From: Mobilicoccus sp032100225 | GTDB taxonomy: Bacteria > Actinomycetota > Actinomycetes > Actinomycetales > Dermatophilaceae | DNA length: 26,763 nt | Direction: 5' to 3' | Assembly (NCBI GenBank): GCA_032100225.1 | Contig: DAMDJY010000024.1 | Location: forward strand, 1-26,763 | Shown: piece after piece, positions 23,413 through 26,763 of the stretch | Layout of the letters: the number at the start of each line of letters is the position of its first letter | Numbering within the stretch: the first letter of the stretch is position 1 | Notes under the pieces: generated by a model | Told to the model about the DNA's origin: nothing | The model's database searches: none | Seen by the model: only the letters and a program-made list of their open reading frames with translations | Program-made: the position numbers and the translations under genes

Positions 23413-23589
23413 TCAGTCCTCGTCGTCGTCGAGTCGGGCCAACCAGGTGGCGAGGCGTTCGACCGGAATCTCGAACTCCGGATTGAGGTCGACGAACGTT
23501 CGAAGCTGTTCGGCGAGCCAGTCGATCGTGACCTCGTCGTCCCCACGGCGGCTCGCGAGCTCCTCGATGCCACGGTCGGTGAAATACAC
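23413..23589 (-). CDS. DUF6104-like small protein
   Basis: 58 residues from GTG at 23589 (VYFTDRGIEELASRRGDDE at the N-terminus, VERLATWLARLDDDED at the C-terminus). I recognise this as the small, acidic actinobacterial DUF6104 family, whose members start at (M)YFTDRGIEEL; this fixes the GTG rather than the in-frame ATG at 23607. A CAGAAT six bases upstream of the GTG resembles a -10, so the mRNA may be leaderless. It is probably soluble, of unknown function. It precedes the SGNH-fold gene by 6 bases. Confidence 0.75.
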   Translation of the reverse strand: MYFTDRGIEELASRRGDDEVTIDWLAEQLRTFVDLNPEFEIPVERLATWLARLDDDED

Positions 23590-23609
23590 GATCCCATTCT
23601 GCCTCATGT

Positions 23610-23685
23610 CCGCTCGTCGATCCTGCACCCGGGCCGTGGCCGGGGCGCCGGATCGCGCCGCAGGGCTCCTCAGATCGACGAGCGG
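23610..23685. repeat. 13-bp inverted repeat with 50-bp spacer
   Basis: Arms 23610-23622 and 23673-23685 are perfect reverse complements. The pair lies in the gap between kgd and the DUF6104-like gene, immediately upstream of the latter's start. It could be paired operator half-sites or a large hairpin; nothing known was recognised in the spacer. Confidence 0.5.
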
Positions 23686-23690
23686 GCATG

Positions 23691-23726
23691 CGTCGGCCCC
23701 ACCACGCAGGCGTGATGGGGCCGACG
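23691..23726 (-). terminator. Terminator of kgd
   Basis: An 11-bp perfect stem (23691-23701 with 23716-23726) is extended inside by a CACG/CGTG stem. It begins 15 bases beyond the kgd stop at 23741. Confidence 0.75.
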
Positions 23727-23740
23727 GACAGGCGGGACGA

Positions 23741-26700
23741 TCAGCGGGTGAACGCCTCGTTCATGAGCTGTTCCTGCTCGACCGCGTGGACCTTGGACGA
23801 TCCGGTCGACGGCGCTGCGGACTCGGGACGCGAGGCCACGCTCAGCGGGCGGGTCTCGCCGCGCTCGGCCAGAGCGGCCGGCAGGTTGAGGGCCATGAAC
23901 GGCCATCCACCCTGGTTGCGGGGCTCGTCCTGCACCCAGACGAGGTCGGCGTTCGGGTACTGCTTGACGGCCTCGGCGATCTCGTCGGCGGGCAGCGGGT
24001 AGAACTGCTCGACACGCACGATGGCCGTGGACTCGTCACCGCGCTCCTTGCGGGAGGCCTCGAGGTCGTAGACCACGCGGCCGGAGGCGAGCAGCACCCG
24101 GGTGACCTTCTCGGCCGGGGGAGCAGCCTTGTCGGCGAGGACCGGCTGGAACGTGCCGGTGGTGAAGTCCTCGACGTCGCTCGTCGCAGCCTTGAGGCGC
24201 AGCAACTGCTTGGGCGTGAACACGATCAGCGGCGTGCGCGGCCGGGCGTAGGCCTGGCGGCGCAGCAGGTGGAAGTGGCTCGCCGGCGTCGAGGGCTGCG
24301 CGACCGTCATGTTGTTCTGCGCGCACAGCTGCAGGTAGCGCTCGATGCGGGCGGAACTGTGGTCGGGGCCCTGGCCCTCGTAACCGTGGGGCAGGAGCAG
24401 CACGACCGAGCTGCGCTGGTTCCACTTCTGCTCGGAGCTGCTGATGAACTCGTCGATGATCGACTGGGCGCCGTTGGCGAAGTCGCCGAACTGGGCCTCC
24501 CAGCAGACCAGCGCGTCAGGCCGCTCCACGGAGTAGCCGTATTCGAAGCCCATGGCCGCGAACTCGCTGAGCAGCGAGTCGTAGACCCAAAACCGCGCCT
24601 GGTTGCCCAGGTACAGCAGCGGGGTCCATTCCTCGGCGGTCTCCCGGTCGACCAGCACCGCGTGGCGCTGGGTGAACGTGCCACGGCGGGAGTCCTGACC
24701 GGCGAGACGCACCGGGGTCTGCTCGGTGAGCAGCGCCCCGAACGCGAGCAGCTCGCCCATCGCCCAGTCGATGCCGCCGGAGCGCGTCATCTCGGTGCGC
24801 TTCTCGAGCATCTTGGCGAGCTTCTTGTGGACGTTGAACCCGTCGGGGTAGTTGGTCCACGCGTCGCCGAGACGGTGCAGGAGTTCGGTGCTGATCGCCG
24901 TCGACACCCGACGCGAGGGAGCGCGATCGTCCTTCTCCTGCGCCTCCGGCCGCTCCAAGCCCGCGGCCTGGCCACCCGCGGACTGCTGCTTGGTGGCCTC
25001 ACGGGTCTCGATGAACACCTGCTCGAGGCGGCTCTGGTAGTCGCGCATCGCGTCGGCGGCGTCGTCGGGCGTGATGTCGCCACGACCGATGAGGGCCTCG
25101 GTGTACAGCTTTCGCACCGATCGCTTGGCCTCGATCAGGTGGTACATGAGCGGCTGCGTCATCGAGGGGTCGTCGCCCTCGTTGTGTCCGCGGCGGCGGT
25201 AGCAGACGAGGTCGATGACGACGTCCTTGGCGAACTTCTGCCGGAACTCGAACGCCAGGCGGGCCACGCGCACCACGGCCTCGGGGTCGTCCCCGTTGAC
25301 GTGGAAGATCGGGGCCTGGATGGTGCGGGCGAGGTCGGAGGAGTACACCGAGCTACGCGAGGAGGCCGGGGCGGTGGTGAAGCCGACCTGGTTGTTGACG
25401 ATCAGGTGGATCGTGCCGCCGGTGCGGTATCCGCGCAGCTGGGAGAGCTGCAGGGTCTCGAGCACGACGCCCTGACCGGCGAACGCCGCGTCACCGTGCA
25501 TGAGCACGGGCAGGACGCTGAACGCTTCGCCGTGCAGGTCGAGGCGGTCCTGCTTGGCCCGCACGATGCCTTCGAGAACCGGGTTGACGGCCTCGAGGTG
25601 GCTCGGGTTGGCCGCGAGGTAGACCTTGGTGCGTTTGCCGTCCTCGCTGACGAACTCACCCTCGGTGCCGAGGTGGTACTTGACGTCGCCGGAGCCCTGC
25701 ACGCTGCGCGGGTCCTGCTTGCCCTCGAACTCACGGAAGATCTGGCCGTAGCTCTTGCCCGCGATGTTGGCGAGCACGTTGAGGCGGCCACGGTGCGGCA
25801 TGCCGATGCAGACCTCGTCGAGGTCGGCCTCGGCGGAGGCGACGAGCACCTCGTCCAGCGCCGCGATCGTGGACTCGCCACCCTCGAGGCTGAACCGCTT
25901 CTGGCCGACGAACTTGGTCTGCAGGAACGTCTCGAAGGCCTCGGCCGCGTTGAGACGCCGCAGGATGCGCATCTGCTCGTCACGGCTCACGCGCTCGGCC
26001 GGAACCTCGACCTTGTCCTGCAGCCAGTGGCGCTCCTCCGGGTCCTGGATGTGCATGTACTCCAGGCCGACGGTGCGGCAGTAGGAGTCCTGCAGGACGC
26101 CGATGATCTCGCGCAGCGTGGCCATGGGCTTGCCACCGAACCCGCCGGTGGGGAACTCGCGGTCGAGGTCCCAGATCGACAGACCGTGGGTGGAGAGCTG
26201 CAGGTCGGGGTGGCGACGCTGGCGGTACTCCAGTGGGTCGGTGTCGGCCAGGAGGTGGCCGCGCACGCGGTAGGAGTGGATGAGCTGCTGAACCCGGACC
26301 GACTTGCTCAGGTCGTCGTCGTGGCTCGTGGAGACGTCCTGGCTCCACCGGATGGGCTCGTACGGCACCCGGAGCGAGGCGTAGATGTCGTCGTAGAAGC
26401 CGTTCTCGCCCAGCAGGAGCTGGTGGATGATGCGCAGGAAGTCGCCCGAGGCGGCGCCCTGGATGATCCGGTGGTCGTACGTGCTGGTCAGGGTCATGAT
26501 CTTGCTGATGGCCTGACGGTTGAGCGTCTCGGTGCTCGCGCCCTGCCACTCGGCCGGGTACTCCATGGCGCCGACGCCGACGATCGTGCCCTGCCCCTTC
26601 ATGAGGCGGGGGACCGACTGGGTCGTGCCGATGCCGCCGGGGTTGGTCAGCGAGATCGTGGTGCCGGCGAAGTCCTCGACGGTGAGCTTGTTGTCGCGGG

Positions 26701-26763
26701 CACGGCGGACGATGTCCTCGTAGGCGCTCCAGAACCCGAAGAAGTCGAGCTGTTCGGCGGCCT
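23741..26763 (-). CDS. kgd: Multifunctional 2-oxoglutarate dehydrogenase E1 with fused E2-like domain, partial
   Basis: The frame is open to the right edge, giving about 1006 C-terminal residues; actinobacterial Kgd proteins are about 1230, so roughly 220 N-terminal residues are missing. The visible protein begins in the E2-type acyltransferase domain (TISLTNPGGIGTTQSVPRL, then STYDHRIIQGAASGDF with the conserved His), and continues through the ThDP-dependent E1 part: MPHRGRLNVLANI, LMHGDAAFAGQGVV, NNQVGFTTA, HVNGDDPEAV and RRRGHNEGDDPSMTQP. It ends with the conserved DLVWVQDEPRNQGGWPFM region. It decarboxylates 2-oxoglutarate in the TCA cycle and normally works with E2/E3 subunits of pyruvate dehydrogenase and the FHA protein GarA/OdhI. 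It is unrelated to the polysaccharide genes. Ends at a strong hairpin. Confidence 0.97.
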   Translation of the reverse strand, partial: AAEQLDFFGFWSAYEDIVRRARDNKLTVEDFAGTTISLTNPGGIGTTQSVPRLMKGQGTIVGVGAMEYPAEWQGASTETLNRQAISKIMTLTSTYDHRIIQGAASGDFLRIIHQLLLGENGFYDDIYASLRVPYEPIRWSQDVSTSHDDDLSKSVRVQQLIHSYRVRGHLLADTDPLEYRQRRHPDLQLSTHGLSIWDLDREFPTGGFGGKPMATLREIIGVLQDSYCRTVGLEYMHIQDPEERHWLQDKVEVPAERVSRDEQMRILRRLNAAEAFETFLQTKFVGQKRFSLEGGESTIAALDEVLVASAEADLDEVCIGMPHRGRLNVLANIAGKSYGQIFREFEGKQDPRSVQGSGDVKYHLGTEGEFVSEDGKRTKVYLAANPSHLEAVNPVLEGIVRAKQDRLDLHGEAFSVLPVLMHGDAAFAGQGVVLETLQLSQLRGYRTGGTIHLIVNNQVGFTTAPASSRSSVYSSDLARTIQAPIFHVNGDDPEAVVRVARLAFEFRQKFAKDVVIDLVCYRRRGHNEGDDPSMTQPLMYHLIEAKRSVRKLYTEALIGRGDITPDDAADAMRDYQSRLEQVFIETREATKQQSAGGQAAGLERPEAQEKDDRAPSRRVSTAISTELLHRLGDAWTNYPDGFNVHKKLAKMLEKRTEMTRSGGIDWAMGELLAFGALLTEQTPVRLAGQDSRRGTFTQRHAVLVDRETAEEWTPLLYLGNQARFWVYDSLLSEFAAMGFEYGYSVERPDALVCWEAQFGDFANGAQSIIDEFISSSEQKWNQRSSVVLLLPHGYEGQGPDHSSARIERYLQLCAQNNMTVAQPSTPASHFHLLRRQAYARPRTPLIVFTPKQLLRLKAATSDVEDFTTGTFQPVLADKAAPPAEKVTRVLLASGRVVYDLEASRKERGDESTAIVRVEQFYPLPADEIAEAVKQYPNADLVWVQDEPRNQGGWPFMALNLPAALAERGETRPLSVASRPESAAPSTGSSKVHAVEQEQLMNEAFTR

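Overview
The window comes from a high-GC actinomycete, probably Micrococcales. The evidence is many GTG starts, two promoter/start arrangements typical of leaderless mRNAs, a fused E2-E1 2-oxoglutarate dehydrogenase (Kgd type) and a 58-residue DUF6104-like protein. I cannot name the species. No rRNA, tRNA, CRISPR array, insertion sequence or attachment site is visible.

Positions 1-19400 form a surface-polysaccharide locus. From the left it holds: an O-antigen-ligase/polymerase-like membrane protein leaving the left edge (minus); a divergent 861-residue double glycosyltransferase (plus); an unrecognised 226-residue protein and a GT4 glycosyltransferase (minus, overlapping); a WbpD/WlbB-like left-handed beta-helix acetyltransferase (plus); then a long minus-strand block. 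That block has two units. The downstream unit is wzz-like, wzy-like and an ExoA-like GT2, with its own promoter and a perfect 16-bp palindrome near 10221-10274. The upstream unit is eight genes (pglF, pglE, pglC, pglD-like, GT4, capE, capF, capG-like) whose stop and start codons overlap at all seven junctions.

Read as a pathway, the eight-gene unit makes two rare amino sugars. PglF, PglE and PglD would convert UDP-GlcNAc to UDP-N,N'-diacetylbacillosamine, and PglC would put it on undecaprenyl phosphate. CapE, CapF and CapG would make UDP-N-acetyl-L-fucosamine, which the embedded GT4 may add as the second sugar. The remaining transferases would extend the unit; the wzz/wzy pair would polymerise it. 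No flippase and no active tyrosine kinase are visible in the window.

Positions 19600-26763 are a different neighbourhood. It holds a zinc-free MDR oxidoreductase (plus, probably leaderless), then minus-strand genes: a DUF4097-like protein and a PadR regulator in one operon with twin palindromic operators upstream; an SGNH-hydrolase-fold protein whose nucleophile serine is glycine, coupled to the DUF6104-like gene; and the C-terminal two-thirds or more of kgd, which runs off the right edge. Strong hairpins separate most convergent or consecutive units.

The parts that most merit a second look are the two-sugar operon, the Wzz protein with a decayed kinase-like domain, the serine-less SGNH protein, and the twin operator upstream of the DUF4097-PadR pair.
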